NCBI GenBank assembly: GCA_964384945.1
Contig: CAYLMK010000016.1
Span: forward strand, 1 to 64,000
Length of the DNA: 64,000 nt
Reading direction: 5' to 3'
DNA from: S015-6 sp964384945
Lineage (GTDB): Bacteria > Desulfobacterota > DSWW01
Positions 32,433-40,824 of this stretch are shown piece after piece; position 1 is the stretch's first letter, and every line of letters begins with the position of its first letter. The notes under the pieces were generated by a model. The model did no database searches, was not told the DNA's origin, and saw only the letters and a program-made list of their open reading frames with translations. Both the position numbers and the translations under genes were made by a program.

Positions 32433-33053
32433 TTACCGGATTCCCAGTTTTCTGTCGATTTCCCGGGTACCTTCCCGCAGGCCCTCGAAGCCCTTTTCCT
32501 CGGAGAAGGCCTCGGAGAGCGCGATCTCCGGAAAGAGCGAAAAACTTTGCTTTTCTCCGTCTTTGACTGTGTAGTACTGCCGGCAGGCATCCATGGCCTG
32601 GACGATCAGGTCGTAGGATACCTTGTCATCCACGAGGAAGACAATCGCTTCATGCCTCGGGTATTCCCGCTTGAGTCCCAGCAGGGACTTCTGAAGTCCT
32701 TCCATGTCGTAGCGATCGCCCTGGACCGGAAAATCGTAAAGGATGTCCTCGTAGGTCTCCTTCTCCGCCCCGGACGGATCGTGGCTGAGCGTGCCCTCCA
32801 GCGCGATCCCGTCTTCTCGCAGCAGAAGCCGCAGTTCCACGATGCCGGTCGGATCCTTTTTCGACTCTCCCGTGTTTTCGAGCGTGGATGCCTCGGGGAG
32901 TTTCACCTGGAGGGCGCTAAGACGCTCGAAGACCGCGGAGAGGAGAAGCAACGGCACCAGGATGATGAACAGGCACATGACCGGCGTCAGGTCCACGTCC
33001 GCGGAAAGGACTTCACGCACGGAGGTCTTGCGCTTGGATCGATTCGGCTTCAA
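32433..33053 (-). CDS. ExbD/TolR-family protein lacking the channel Asp
   Basis: A 206-residue second ExbD-like protein: one transmembrane helix in DLTPVMCLFIILVPLLLL, then a long periplasmic domain of about 150 residues. The position of the essential Asp (TPxxD) holds Cys27, so this subunit probably cannot carry protons itself and may be structural. The start is TTG at 33053, overlapping the ExbB stop as TTGA, with GGGAGAG just upstream. Confidence 0.85.
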   Translation of the reverse strand: MKPNRSKRKTSVREVLSADVDLTPVMCLFIILVPLLLLSAVFERLSALQVKLPEASTLENTGESKKDPTGIVELRLLLREDGIALEGTLSHDPSGAEKETYEDILYDFPVQGDRYDMEGLQKSLLGLKREYPRHEAIVFLVDDKVSYDLIVQAMDACRQYYTVKDGEKQSFSLFPEIALSEAFSEEKGFEGLREGTREIDRKLGIR

Positions 33054-33688
33054 GGTCTCTCCCTCTCCCCCTTCCCCTGAGCTTGGAGCAGATGGGCCGT
33101 CTTCACGCTGTATTCGTCGATCTCGTCGAGGAGCCGGTTGGCCTTCGACTGGAGAATGGCGTGAAAGAGCAGGCAGGGGATGGCGACCACCAACCCGAAG
33201 GCGGTCGTACTCATGGCGAGCGAGATGCCGCTCGCCAGCCGGATGGCCTTCTCTCCCGGCTCCGCGTTCGAGATGGCGGAAAAGGCCACGATCAGTCCGA
33301 GAATCGTGCCCAGGAGCCCCAGAAGCACGGCGATGTTCGCCACGACGGCCAGGTAGTGTGTCCGTCTCTGGAGTTTGGGGGCGACCTCGAGGATGGCTTC
33401 TTCCATCGCAGGGGGGACCTCCTCCCGCTTGATCTGATACTGCTCAAGGCCGGCCCTCAGCACGGCCGGAAGCGGGGAATTGTCGCACAGGCCGATGGCT
33501 CGCTTGATGTCGCCCTGGAGTACCGTCTTGCGTATCTGTTCGTAAAGTTTGGGGGCGTTGATGTTGTATTTGTAGTAAAGGAAAAAGAGCCTTTCGAGGA
33601 TGATCGCGATCCCCAGGCAAAAAACGAAAAGGATAAGGTACATGAAGTTTCCGCCACTCTGAAAGACTTCGATCACGGATAGCGGCAT
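33050..33688 (-). CDS. ExbB/TolQ/MotA-family channel protein
   Basis: A 212-residue inner-membrane protein. Three hydrophobic segments: residues 13-32, about 110-135 (VANIAVLLGLLGTILGLIVAFSAI) and about 150-175 (GLVVAIPCLLFHAIL). The GLLGTxxG motif and the following LASGISLAMSTTAFGLVVAIP are family hallmarks. It forms the pentameric ring around ExbD-type subunits. It overlaps the next gene by four bases. Confidence 0.94.
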   Translation of the reverse strand: MPLSVIEVFQSGGNFMYLILFVFCLGIAIILERLFFLYYKYNINAPKLYEQIRKTVLQGDIKRAIGLCDNSPLPAVLRAGLEQYQIKREEVPPAMEEAILEVAPKLQRRTHYLAVVANIAVLLGLLGTILGLIVAFSAISNAEPGEKAIRLASGISLAMSTTAFGLVVAIPCLLFHAILQSKANRLLDEIDEYSVKTAHLLQAQGKGERERP

Positions 33689-33738
33689 TTGCGCCTTCCT
33701 CCTCTGATTCCTCGGGTACGAGTTCCTCTACATACGCA

Positions 33739-34131
33739 TCATGGTTGAGAGACGGCACCCCTCCACCGCTCGGTGTCCTCCAGCCTCTCTTTTGTCATCG
33801 GATCGAGGATTTCTTTCGTAAAGTCCTTTTCCTGATCCTTCCGGCTGTACCGGAAAGGCGTTCTCGGGATGACAAACATGGTCTTGGGCTTCTCCACGTC
33901 TCCGTAAATCTCGACCTCTTCCATGCGCAGCGCGCTCTTGGCACTTGGCTCGCGCCCGCCTTGCTTCCTGTGGGGCTTGCCCGCCTCTTCGGCGGCCTGC
34001 CTCGGCTCCGGGTCACCCAGGGCGCTCGGCGCAAGCAAAGCGCCCTCCCCCGCGACGAAGATCGCAACGGCCAGCAACAAGCCTCTCGTTTTCTTGGAAC
34101 GTCGTCGCCCCAGGGTTCCCATGCCGGTCAT
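33739..34131 (-). CDS. Small exported protein of the ExbBD/TPR operon
   Basis: A 130-residue protein with an N-terminal hydrophobic segment after RRRSKKTRG (LLLAVAIFVAGEGALLAP), so exported or membrane-anchored. The rest is charged and holds VEIYGDVEKPKTMFVIPRTPFRY, then FTKEIL-P. No named family is recognised, though a G-D/K-V-x-K-P pattern near YILxR recurs in similar operons as I recall it. The start is one of two ATGs (34131 or 34122); AGGAAG lies just before 34131. It lies between the TPR and ExbB genes, suggesting a component of the same machine. Confidence 0.6.
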   Translation of the reverse strand: MTGMGTLGRRRSKKTRGLLLAVAIFVAGEGALLAPSALGDPEPRQAAEEAGKPHRKQGGREPSAKSALRMEEVEIYGDVEKPKTMFVIPRTPFRYSRKDQEKDFTKEILDPMTKERLEDTERWRGAVSQP

Positions 34132-34285
34132 GCTTCCTGCCGCCATTGACGGAAGGAAGCCCCTTCTTGATTGTTCGGGAGCGCAAGCGGTCCGAAACGG
34201 AAAGGGCCGCGGACGAATGGAAACAGGGTACCACAACCGCCGTGCGAAGTGGAGGCGGTCCCTTTCCCGCGTCGATGGCTCCCTG

Positions 34286-37200
34286 TCAGGATGGCGGTTC
34301 CCCCCGCTGCTCTTCCTGTTCCCCGCCGGCCAGCCATCCCTGGAAGAGTTCCCGGTTCATCGTGCCGCCGCGGTCCAGGTATTGCCGGAGATAGTCCCTC
34401 GCCGTTTCGATGTCGTGCAAATGCTGGCCGTAGACAAGGGCCGCGTTCAGCAAGGCGGGGAGGAAAGACGGACGGATCTCCAGCGCCTTCTGGAAGGAGG
34501 AGGCGGCTTGTTCGTAGGATCCCGTCATGACATAGATCTTTCCCAGGTTGCTGAAGGCCTCCGGCCTGCCCGAATCCAGTTCGGATGCCTGGAGGATGTC
34601 GCTTCGTGCCCGCTTGCCGTCCCCCTGACGAAGATAGGCCACGCCGCGGTTGTTCCAGTCGCCGTACGTTGCCTCCTTGCCCTGGAGAATGCTGGTGTAA
34701 GCCGTGATGCTTTCGTCGGTCCAGCCCGCCTCCATGAGACGGTAGGCGAGTTTCCGGAGAACGCGGGGGCTCGCCTTCGGGTTCTCGAGGACCGAGAGAA
34801 AACTCTTTCTCGCTTCTTCCTCCTGGCCGAGGCTGTACTGGATCCTTCCCAGTTCCACATACGGGTCGAGGAACTGGGGGAGAAGCTCCACCGCCTTCAG
34901 AAGGTTTTCGACCGCCCTGTCGTACTCCTTGCGATTCCCCTGGCAAACCCCGAGGAGATAATAGGCCCCGGCGTATGTGGGGCTGAGCAGCGACAATTCG
35001 CGGAAATTCCGTTCCGCTGCCTCCGCCTTTCCCTCCTCCAGTTCGAGGAGCCCGAGGTTGAGATAGGCCACAGGGTTGCGGGGGTGCTGCCTCAGGGCCG
35101 CCTCGTAGGCCTTGCGTGCCTTCTCCCCGTCGCCGAGGGTCTGGTAGAGGATCCCGAGATTGAAGGACACCTCGTGCAGGGTGGGCTCTTTTTGGAGAAG
35201 ATCCTCCAACTGGCGGGCGGAGTCGAGCATCTGCGAACGGTCCAATCCGCCTTCTTTCATTCCCTTCTGCAGGTCATTCAGGACCCGGTCGAGGGCCGCT
35301 TGCAGGGATTCTGCCTTCTTCGAGGGAAATGCGCGGGGTTGCGAAATGTCGATGGTTCGCACCAGCGAGCGTTTCGCCTGCCACGTCTCCTCCCAAACCA
35401 GAGCATCCTGGAGCATCGGAGGGTAGCGATCCGGGTCGAGGGAGCTGAGCCGGCTGTACGTCTCCAGAACCCACTCGTTGAACACGGCCTTTTCCTCTGC
35501 CCGCTTCAGCGTCGTTTCGTAAGCGGCCAGCGCCTTCTCCCGGTAGGGAGCGGCCTGCTCGTTGAGCATTTCCTCGTACAGGCTCTTTTCCTCCCCGCTC
35601 AATCCCTTCGGCCTTTCCGAGTCGAGGAGGCTTTGCCCGAACTCCCGGTAGGCCTCCCCCACGCGGAAGGCCGAGGCCAGGGCGAACTCGCCCGCGCCGG
35701 ATTTCACCGTTTCCATGTACCCCGAGACGACACGGTCGAGGAGAGACTGCTTCTGGGCGAGGTTCTTTTTCAGCGGTTCGGTCAGGCGGACGCTCATGTA
35801 CTGCTGATAGACGGGATCCAGGGTCCGGAAGTGCGCCGTGGCGAGATGAAGGGGATCCACGCTGAGGGATGGGTTGCTCGCTCCCTCCTTCTCGTAGATT
35901 GTCAGGAAACGCTCGTAGGCCTGCATCGCGGCCTGCTTGTTCCCCTCCGCCTCGCTCATCCGGCCTTCGAGATAGGCGATCTCCAGTTTGCGCGAAGTGT
36001 CCGCGGGATAGTGCGCGACGTAGAGGCTGAAGACTTCACGGGCCTTCCCATAGTTTTCGTTCTTGTAGAAACGCTTGCCGAGCTTGTAGCAGGTCTCTTG
36101 CGCCAGAGGGCTTTGAGGATCCCGTTGATAGAGTTTGTCCAGGTGGACCAGGAGCCGATCCCACTGCTCGGTCTTTTCGTAGTGAGCCAGGGGGGCGAGC
36201 AGGGCATCGGCGAAGTGCTTCGAAGACGGATAGTGAAGCACAATCTGCTCGTAACAGGCCGCCGCCTTGGAGGTTTCACCCGCCTTTTCGTAACAGATCG
36301 CGGCATTGAAGAGCGCATCCGGCGCGATTTCGATCTTCGGCGCCTCCGCAACGAGTGTCTCGAAGCCTTTGGCGGCATCGAGGTACTCTCCGGACTCCTG
36401 ATCCGCGTGCGCCCGCTGGAACTGGGAGAACCGGATGAGGTGCTCCGTTCGACTTCGCTCGGCCTCGGTCAGAGCGAAGGGCTGTTCAAGCAGGTCACGC
36501 GCCCGCTGTTCAAGCGCCTCGAATTGTCCCCCTTCGAAAAGGGCCTCCAGTTCCAGAATCCAGGCGCGAAGCACGTCCTTGTGCTTCGGGTGTGTTTCGA
36601 TGATTTCACGAAAGATCGCCGCGGACGGACCGTAGCGGCGGTCATTGAACAGGATTTCCCCCTGCTTGAACCGTATGGGAACCGCCTTGTCGCTTTCCGG
36701 ATCCATCCGCAGGAAGTCCTCGTAGGCGGCGAGAAGCGTGTCCGCATCGATTGTTCCCTCTGCGCGCAATGCTTCCAGGCACTGGATTCGCTTTGAGGCC
36801 GCTTTTTCCAGGTACCGGCTGAAGGTATCCACGGCGGCAACCTGTTCATACTGCGCTGCCGCCTCTTGGAACCTCCCGGCCTCGAAGAGGCATTCGGCGA
36901 AGAGAAAACGGGTCTCGTAGGCCTTTTCCCCTTCCGGAAAATACTCCAGCATCTTCCGGTACAGTGCGATCGTCTTGTCGTATTCCTTCGGGTCCTTGGT
37001 TTCTCGGGCCAGCTTGTGATGGGCGAGGAGTTCCTGGATCAGGGCCTCCTGAAGGATTCCGTCCACCTGTGTTCGCAGATCGGGATCCGGGTTCGCCCGG
37101 TCCCAGGCCGTGTCCCGGCCGTATCGGTCGATCATCGATGCCTGGAGGCCTTCGGCCTCCTCGGTCCTTTTCTCCGTCTTCAGGGCCTGAATGAGTGACT

Positions 37201-38314
37201 GCTCTACAAAGGGGGCCTGGGCCGTGTTCGGATAGGCCTCCAGAATGTGCCGGTACGTGTCGATCGCCTCTGCGTAGCGCGCCGTCTCCTGGAAAAAGGC
37301 GCCCAGTTGTGCCGAGAGATCGAGCCCGTATCCCGGGTTGTCGTGACTCTCAAGAAAGGCCTCGAGCGCCGAGGCCCCTCCGCTTTCACTCAGGATCTTG
37401 GCGAGGATCTCCAGGGATTCCAGGTAGAGGTCCCCCCGCTTCTCGGCTGTCCGCTCCGTGTGCAGGGCGAGGACCTGTGCAAAGGCCTCCTGCGCCTTGT
37501 CGAACTGATCCATCACGTATCGGGACCATCCGATCTTGAAGAGGGCCTTCTCGTGCTGGGGGCTTTCTCCAAGTGACAGCACCTTCTCGTAGTACTCGAT
37601 CGCCTTGGGGAACCGGTTGGTCTCGAAATTGTGTTCGCCCAGCCTCAGGAAGATCTCCGGGGCGAAGGCCGCGTCGGCGTAGCTCAAGGCAAGCTCGTCG
37701 TACAGGGCGACGGCCTTGTCCAGATCCCCCTCCTCTTCGTAGGAGTAGGCCAGGTTGTAAAGCACCTCCGCTCGATGCTTGGAATCGGGGAAGGCCTCCA
37801 GGAAGGCCTGGTAGAGTTCCCGTGCGGCCTGGAAATCGTACCGGGGCAGGATGTCCGGTTCCGCCTTCCGGTGACCGAGCTGATATTGTTTGTAGTCTTC
37901 CTCATAGCCTCGCACGGCGCTTCGGTAATCGGCGAGACACTGCTCGAAGGTCAGGTGTGCCAGGTTGAGCATGCTCGCCTCGAGCGTGGCCGGGTCGAGA
38001 CGCTTCCTGTCGGCCAGCAGCGCCCTGTATTTCTGGATCGCGCGGGCTCGGTTCTGATTCTCCTCCTCGACGATCTCGATCTGGGACGCGTTCCGGCTCT
38101 CCGATTCGTTGCCTCGCATCCCCTGGGCTATTCTCTCGGCGTTCTGTTCCGCTTCCTGGAAGATGTCGGGTTTGGGTTGCTCCTTCGGCTTTTTCTTGAA
38201 GGAGGGAAGGCCGGGAAAACCAACGCACAAAGGCATCAGGAAGAACAGGGAGACGGAAAGAAAAACCAGAAGGCGCCCCTTCGGCCCAGATCGCCGGTCC
38301 ATCGATTCAACCAT
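34286..38314 (-). CDS. Large exported TPR-repeat protein
   Basis: A 1342-residue protein with an N-terminal signal sequence (basic, then LLVFLSVSLFFLMPLCVG) and then almost nothing but tetratricopeptide repeats. Examples are FPKAIEYYEKVLSLGESPQHEKALFKIGWSRY around residues 230-270 and a canonical C-terminal block from about 1040 (AYLNLGLLELEEGKAEAAERN). It probably scaffolds periplasmic or outer-membrane partners of the ExbBD/AgmX machine, as TPR proteins do in the Myxococcus Glt complex. The ATG at 38314 has AAGGAG 9 bases upstream. Confidence 0.9.
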   Translation of the reverse strand: MVESMDRRSGPKGRLLVFLSVSLFFLMPLCVGFPGLPSFKKKPKEQPKPDIFQEAEQNAERIAQGMRGNESESRNASQIEIVEEENQNRARAIQKYRALLADRKRLDPATLEASMLNLAHLTFEQCLADYRSAVRGYEEDYKQYQLGHRKAEPDILPRYDFQAARELYQAFLEAFPDSKHRAEVLYNLAYSYEEEGDLDKAVALYDELALSYADAAFAPEIFLRLGEHNFETNRFPKAIEYYEKVLSLGESPQHEKALFKIGWSRYVMDQFDKAQEAFAQVLALHTERTAEKRGDLYLESLEILAKILSESGGASALEAFLESHDNPGYGLDLSAQLGAFFQETARYAEAIDTYRHILEAYPNTAQAPFVEQSLIQALKTEKRTEEAEGLQASMIDRYGRDTAWDRANPDPDLRTQVDGILQEALIQELLAHHKLARETKDPKEYDKTIALYRKMLEYFPEGEKAYETRFLFAECLFEAGRFQEAAAQYEQVAAVDTFSRYLEKAASKRIQCLEALRAEGTIDADTLLAAYEDFLRMDPESDKAVPIRFKQGEILFNDRRYGPSAAIFREIIETHPKHKDVLRAWILELEALFEGGQFEALEQRARDLLEQPFALTEAERSRTEHLIRFSQFQRAHADQESGEYLDAAKGFETLVAEAPKIEIAPDALFNAAICYEKAGETSKAAACYEQIVLHYPSSKHFADALLAPLAHYEKTEQWDRLLVHLDKLYQRDPQSPLAQETCYKLGKRFYKNENYGKAREVFSLYVAHYPADTSRKLEIAYLEGRMSEAEGNKQAAMQAYERFLTIYEKEGASNPSLSVDPLHLATAHFRTLDPVYQQYMSVRLTEPLKKNLAQKQSLLDRVVSGYMETVKSGAGEFALASAFRVGEAYREFGQSLLDSERPKGLSGEEKSLYEEMLNEQAAPYREKALAAYETTLKRAEEKAVFNEWVLETYSRLSSLDPDRYPPMLQDALVWEETWQAKRSLVRTIDISQPRAFPSKKAESLQAALDRVLNDLQKGMKEGGLDRSQMLDSARQLEDLLQKEPTLHEVSFNLGILYQTLGDGEKARKAYEAALRQHPRNPVAYLNLGLLELEEGKAEAAERNFRELSLLSPTYAGAYYLLGVCQGNRKEYDRAVENLLKAVELLPQFLDPYVELGRIQYSLGQEEEARKSFLSVLENPKASPRVLRKLAYRLMEAGWTDESITAYTSILQGKEATYGDWNNRGVAYLRQGDGKRARSDILQASELDSGRPEAFSNLGKIYVMTGSYEQAASSFQKALEIRPSFLPALLNAALVYGQHLHDIETARDYLRQYLDRGGTMNRELFQGWLAGGEQEEQRGEPPS

Positions 38315-38329
38315 GAGGGAAGACTCCTT

Positions 38330-40531
38330 CTATCGGATCTCTCTGTCGGATTCTTCTGTCCCTTCTCGATCTCCTGCCTTCGGATCGGTCTCGTCTTGTT
38401 CTTCGGAACCGGTTTCCTTCAAGCGGTCGAGGATCCTCTCCTGCTCCCGGACGAGGGCATCCGCGTAATCGAACTGCGTCCTGGCCAGAAGCGCCTCGAG
38501 AACATCGAGGCGGCGGGTCTGGATGTTCTGGATCTCTCGCTCCGCAAGCCGTGTGAGCCGCTGCCACAGGTTGTCGGTGCGCTGCCTGAGCCGACGCAGG
38601 GCTTCCTCCGAAAACGAGAGGGGAAAAGGCCGGTGCTCTGCAAGCGAGGGGTGATCGAGCAGGAACACGGCGGGAGACCGGGCGTCCAGATTTCGTACGT
38701 AGAGGCAGATCCTGACGAGGGTCATCCAACTGTCGAGGAGCAAGAAGCGGGTCGGTTGTGTTTCGCTCGAGGAGGCGGCCTCGGCGCCTTCCGCCCACTG
38801 TTCGAGTACCGATTGGGCAGCCTCGAGATTCCGCTTCGCAAAAACCAGTTTGGCCAAAACCCTCTCTCTCTCCTCCAGGGAAAACGGCAGGTGCCGGATG
38901 ATCCCCTGCAGCCGCACCAGGGTGGCGTGGGCGCCTTCCGAGGCCTCCGCCGGAAGGAGCAGCGTTTCGAACTCCCTCCGGTAGAAGCTCAGGGTGTCGC
39001 GCGAAAACGCCTCCCTCTCGTCCTGCGTCAGGAGGTCCAGAATGCTGCCGCTGAAGGTCACTCGGTACTCCGTGTCCAGCAGGGCGAAACACAGATCCAG
39101 AAGTGCGGAAACAGAGGGTTCGAGAGAGGGGAGGGGGGCCTCCAGGGGCGGATAGGCGACGGAGCCGGTTCGGCCCTCGGTCCACCCCGGGGACGGGGGG
39201 GAGGCGGTCCGTTCGAACAGGACCTCGATTTGCTCCAGGGCATCACGAATTCCAAGCAGTTCCTTCAATCGGGGCGAGGTGTGCCTCTCCCTCTGGAGCA
39301 GGGGCAACATCTCCTCGGGAAGGTCTGCCTCCTGGTTCATCATCGGGGCCTGCTCCGCGTCCGTAAGGCCACCCCGGCCACGTTCCAGGAATACCCCCGC
39401 CAGCCAGTTCAACCACTCGGGATCTCCGCCGTACTTCTTGTATTGCGAGACCCGAAAGCGAAGGTCGTGGAGGATCTCGCGGTAGACCCGGAAGGCGTCG
39501 GGGTAGTTTTTTGCCCGGGCGAATACGTGCGCCATTTCCAGGTGGGCCTCGGCCAGGGTGTCCCCGTCCGCATACGATGCCTCGACGGCCTGAAAGTAGG
39601 CGAGGGACCTGGGGAAATCCCCCAGCGCCTTGTAGCACCAAGCCGTTCCCATCAGCGCCTCCGGCAGGAAGAAAGGCGACTGCCCGAGGTCGCGAAAGCC
39701 CTCGATGGCCTCAACGTAACTCTTCTGCTGGTAGAGCATCCTGGCCCGTGTGAGAGACGCCATGTCCTTTAAGATCGGGGGGGCATTCGTTTGCGGGGGC
39801 GAATCCCGGACGACCCGGATCGTGAGCAGCGCCCGATCCGCGTCGCCTTTCCTGAAGAGGACCTGGGTGAGTGTGTAGAGAGCGTAGGGGTAGACAGTAG
39901 AGTCCGGCGGGATCTCTTTCAGCAGGCTCTCTGCCGAATCGTCCGCTCCCAGGGCATAGAAGCTTTGAGCGATGAGGTAAAGGCTTGTCGGCGTCAAGCC
40001 TTCCCGGTGATCGCTACCGAGCCCCTGAAAGAAACGGGCCGCGGCGTCGTGGTTTCCCTGCTGAACGAGGAGTTCCACGACGGATTGAATGGCATGCTGA
40101 ACGAGACGGCCGCCCGGATACCGACGCAGCATCCTGCGGCAGTCCTCGATGGCCTCTTTCTGCATTCCGAGGGCACGGCAACATTGAACCCTTTGAAACA
40201 GGAGCGCCTCCTCTGTCCTCTCGTCCATGCCGGCAGGGGGCGAGGGCGGCATCCCCCAAAGGCCGCAGGCCCAGCAGGACGCGACGGAAACCTCTCTCCC
40301 AGGATCGGAAGGCAGGTCGAGGAGAAGAGCGAGGGAATCCTCGCTCATCGGGTTCGATCCCCACTTGGCTCGCTCGATTCTCTCACAAGAGGCGGCCTCT
40401 TCGGCCGTATCCCCTCGGGATTCCGCGGAGGCGGCCGTCAGAAGGCACGAAAGCGCAAGCAGGAAGCTCCGAAGGAGGGGTTGATTCGCTCGGAACCACC
40501 TCGCAACGCGGGCGTGAGAGAAGGCAGTCAT
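38330..40531 (-). CDS. Exported TPR-type repeat protein
   Basis: A 733-residue protein. Signal peptide MTAFSHARVARWFRANQPLL then a hydrophobic core ending ASAES. Repeats are TPR-like but degenerate (LYLIAQSFYALGADDSAESLL, MARMLYQQKSYVEAIEGFRDL-type pattern). The long C-terminal part (about 500-733) is mostly helical and charged. First gene of the operon, 15 bases before the larger TPR gene. The frame is open far upstream, but the ATG at 40531 is chosen because the signal peptide follows. The ribosome site is weak. Confidence 0.85.
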   Translation of the reverse strand: MTAFSHARVARWFRANQPLLRSFLLALSCLLTAASAESRGDTAEEAASCERIERAKWGSNPMSEDSLALLLDLPSDPGREVSVASCWACGLWGMPPSPPAGMDERTEEALLFQRVQCCRALGMQKEAIEDCRRMLRRYPGGRLVQHAIQSVVELLVQQGNHDAAARFFQGLGSDHREGLTPTSLYLIAQSFYALGADDSAESLLKEIPPDSTVYPYALYTLTQVLFRKGDADRALLTIRVVRDSPPQTNAPPILKDMASLTRARMLYQQKSYVEAIEGFRDLGQSPFFLPEALMGTAWCYKALGDFPRSLAYFQAVEASYADGDTLAEAHLEMAHVFARAKNYPDAFRVYREILHDLRFRVSQYKKYGGDPEWLNWLAGVFLERGRGGLTDAEQAPMMNQEADLPEEMLPLLQRERHTSPRLKELLGIRDALEQIEVLFERTASPPSPGWTEGRTGSVAYPPLEAPLPSLEPSVSALLDLCFALLDTEYRVTFSGSILDLLTQDEREAFSRDTLSFYRREFETLLLPAEASEGAHATLVRLQGIIRHLPFSLEERERVLAKLVFAKRNLEAAQSVLEQWAEGAEAASSSETQPTRFLLLDSWMTLVRICLYVRNLDARSPAVFLLDHPSLAEHRPFPLSFSEEALRRLRQRTDNLWQRLTRLAEREIQNIQTRRLDVLEALLARTQFDYADALVREQERILDRLKETGSEEQDETDPKAGDREGTEESDREIR

Positions 40532-40824
40532 AAATGCTCGAAGGCCGGAGGGGTATGGGCTGGAACTCTTTCTTCCTGCCTGCTTGAATAGCACCTCCGC
40601 ATCGGGAAAGCAACCTCCTGATCCGGCAGGCCTATTTGCAGTTCCCGTTCGATCTTTTCGGAACGGTTCCGGACCTGATCCGGCGACGTTCGGGGCCGAT
40701 TGACAGGCGGAATCGGGGCCAAGTACATTGAAGGCACGGAAGGGGCATCGGAGGTTGGTCCGCCGGCCTTTGTGCGGCACATCCGTCGGGACATGGATGA
40801 GGCCGCCAGACTCGCAGGATTCCC
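40532..40824. other. Divergent control region of the envelope operon and the NtrC-type regulator
   Basis: 293 bases between divergent starts 40531 and 40825. A plus-strand promoter is predicted at 40700-40729. On the minus-strand side I found no clear -10/-35 or sigma-54 (GG/GC) element. There is no RNA gene or supported coding frame; the frame continuing left from the TPR gene is shadow. Confidence 0.5.
40700..40729 (+). promoter_or_regulatory. Candidate sigma-70 promoter of the NtrC-type regulator
   Basis: A perfect TTGACA (40700-40705), an 18-base spacer and TACATT (40724-40729). Predicted start near 40736, giving a leader of about 90 bases to the ATG at 40825. This is a pattern match only. 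Confidence 0.5.

Noticed and set aside
30896..33688. Calling the channel genes a standard Tol-Pal or TonB system
   Set aside because: TolA, TolB, Pal and TonB-dependent receptors are absent; the transducer has an AgmX/PglI domain and TPR partners instead.
33923..39772. Two open frames of 957 and 713 codons on the plus strand
   Set aside because: Both are antisense to the TPR genes and show no domain; the minus strand gives signal peptides and repeats.
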